This document shows, piece after piece, positions 6,029 through 6,473 of a stretch of 6,473 nt of DNA. The translations under genes were made by a program, and so were the position numbers. Source of the stretch: an uncultured Lachnospiraceae bacterium (GTDB lineage: Bacteria > Bacillota > Clostridia > Lachnospirales > Lachnospiraceae); NCBI GenBank assembly GCA_910578885.1, contig CAJTSH010000084.1, positions 1 to 6,473 of the forward strand, read 5' to 3'. Every line of letters begins with the position of its first letter. Position 1 is the stretch's first letter. The notes below the pieces were generated by a model. It saw only the letters and a list, made by a program, of their open reading frames with translations. It was not told the origin of the DNA and ran no database searches.

Positions 6029-6291
6029 AGCAGCACCTCCATATAACGCAATATCTTTGGTTTTACCCTTAGCTGTTCCGCATATTTCATCAACTTGTGT
6101 ATATCTTTTTCTTTAGAAGCCGCGTACCGTTTCATGGCTCCATTTATGATCGGAATATCACTGCCGCTGCCACGCACAATGTCACTTAATGTTCTTTCGA
6201 GATTGTATATTTTGATGGGATTCCCGCAGGGTGATGTGATCCCCGGCTTTTGATTAACGGCTATTTTATTTCTTTTCAATAAATTTATCAT
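6025..6291 (-). pseudogene. abiEi: AbiEi-family antitoxin, C-terminal part only
   Basis: The frame from ATG 6291 gives 88 residues. Its second half, from CGNPIKIYNLERTLSDIVRG (22-41) through AMKRYAAS to ILRYMEVLL at the C-terminus, resembles the end of AbiEi antitoxins, and its place directly before an AbiEii gene with an ATGA overlap supports this. Intact AbiEi proteins are usually near 200 residues, with an N-terminal winged-helix DNA-binding domain that represses the operon. That domain is missing in this frame: an in-frame TGA at 6328-6330 closes it only 12 codons above the ATG, and no ribosome binding site precedes 6291. It is therefore probably a 5'-truncated or frameshifted remnant. 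A short functional antitoxin translated by coupling to the overlapping upstream frame cannot be excluded. Confidence 0.65.
6034..6040 (-). promoter_or_regulatory. Ribosome binding site of the toxin gene
   Basis: GGAGGTG (minus strand) lies 5 nt before the ATG at 6028, inside the last codons of the antitoxin frame. It shows where toxin translation originally began. The ATGA overlap with the antitoxin stop (6025-6028) suggests coupled translation. Confidence 0.8.
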
Positions 6292-6466
6292 GCATTTGTT
6301 CGAGTAATGAAAAATTAACGGTACTTTTCAGATATCCAATAGCAGGACTATTTTCCTTTTTCTGTTTGTAAAGGATTTTTGCATTCTGAATAATCTTATT
6401 TTTGTTTTTACGGATAAAAAGCATTTCCTTAATGTATAAGGGCTTTATAAAATAAGTCTGGTTCAT
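6266..6466 (-). CDS. Unrecognised small basic ORF, possibly partial
   Basis: This minus-strand frame gives 66 residues from the ATG at 6466, rich in Lys, Ile and Asn, with no membrane segment or motif I recognise. It stays open to the right edge (6473), so it could be the 3' end of a longer gene. It overlaps the antitoxin remnant by 26 nt in another frame. The DNA is very AT-rich, which makes chance open frames common. It does not look like the expected AbiEi N-terminus. It may be a chance frame, a host gene end or the product of the rearrangement that removed the antitoxin start. Confidence 0.3.
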   Translation of the reverse strand: MNQTYFIKPLYIKEMLFIRKNKNKIIQNAKILYKQKKENSPAIGYLKSTVNFSLLEQMHDKFIEKK

Positions 6467-6473
6467 AATCCCT

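Noticed and set aside
1..6473. CRISPR array, tRNA, rRNA or complete insertion sequence
   Set aside because: No regularly spaced direct repeats, no tRNA-like cloverleaf segments and no transposase motifs were seen on either strand.

Overview
The window looks like the accessory (cargo) part of a mobile element from a low-to-mid GC Gram-positive bacterium, most likely a clostridial or lachnospiraceal gut Firmicute. Grounds: strong AGGAGG-type ribosome binding sites, consensus sigma-A promoter spacing, and a left-edge fragment resembling the small sigma-70-like protein of Firmicute integrative conjugative elements. The host call is inference.

Layout. (1) 1-105, minus: N-terminal 35 codons of a sigma-70-like conjugative-element protein, running off the left edge. 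(2) 106-234: divergent intergenic region with a good rightward promoter and a small palindrome over its -35 box. (3) 235-1203, plus: HTH plus WYL-domain (YafY-like) regulator. (4) 1223-1374: a very long imperfect inverted repeat. Its plus strand can fold into about 68 base pairs around a 7-nt loop; about 13 of these are G.U wobbles and there are no A.C mismatches. This is the least explained structure in the window. (5) 4646 down to 1472, minus: a two-gene operon, a TetR regulator followed by an 855-residue dikinase-like phosphotransferase with rifampin-phosphotransferase domain order. The promoter has consensus -35 and -10 boxes, a perfect 17-bp palindrome filling the spacer and a second imperfect copy just downstream. 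(6) 4724-4960: no convincing gene, two small inverted repeats. (7) 4967-5010: a hairpin terminator. (8) 6473 down to 5179, minus: remains of an AbiE-type toxin-antitoxin module. The antitoxin reading frame keeps only the C-terminal part. The toxin has an extra base in an A6 run that splits its first 15 or so codons from the rest.

How the parts may work together. The TetR and phosphotransferase genes form a self-contained, probably ligand-inducible resistance or detoxification unit: the repressor sits on its own promoter, a ligand releases it, and the enzyme phosphorylates the ligand or a related compound. The substrate is not visible from sequence. The AbiE remnant and the conjugation gene suggest serial acquisition and decay of cargo. 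No RNA genes, CRISPR arrays or complete insertion sequences were seen.
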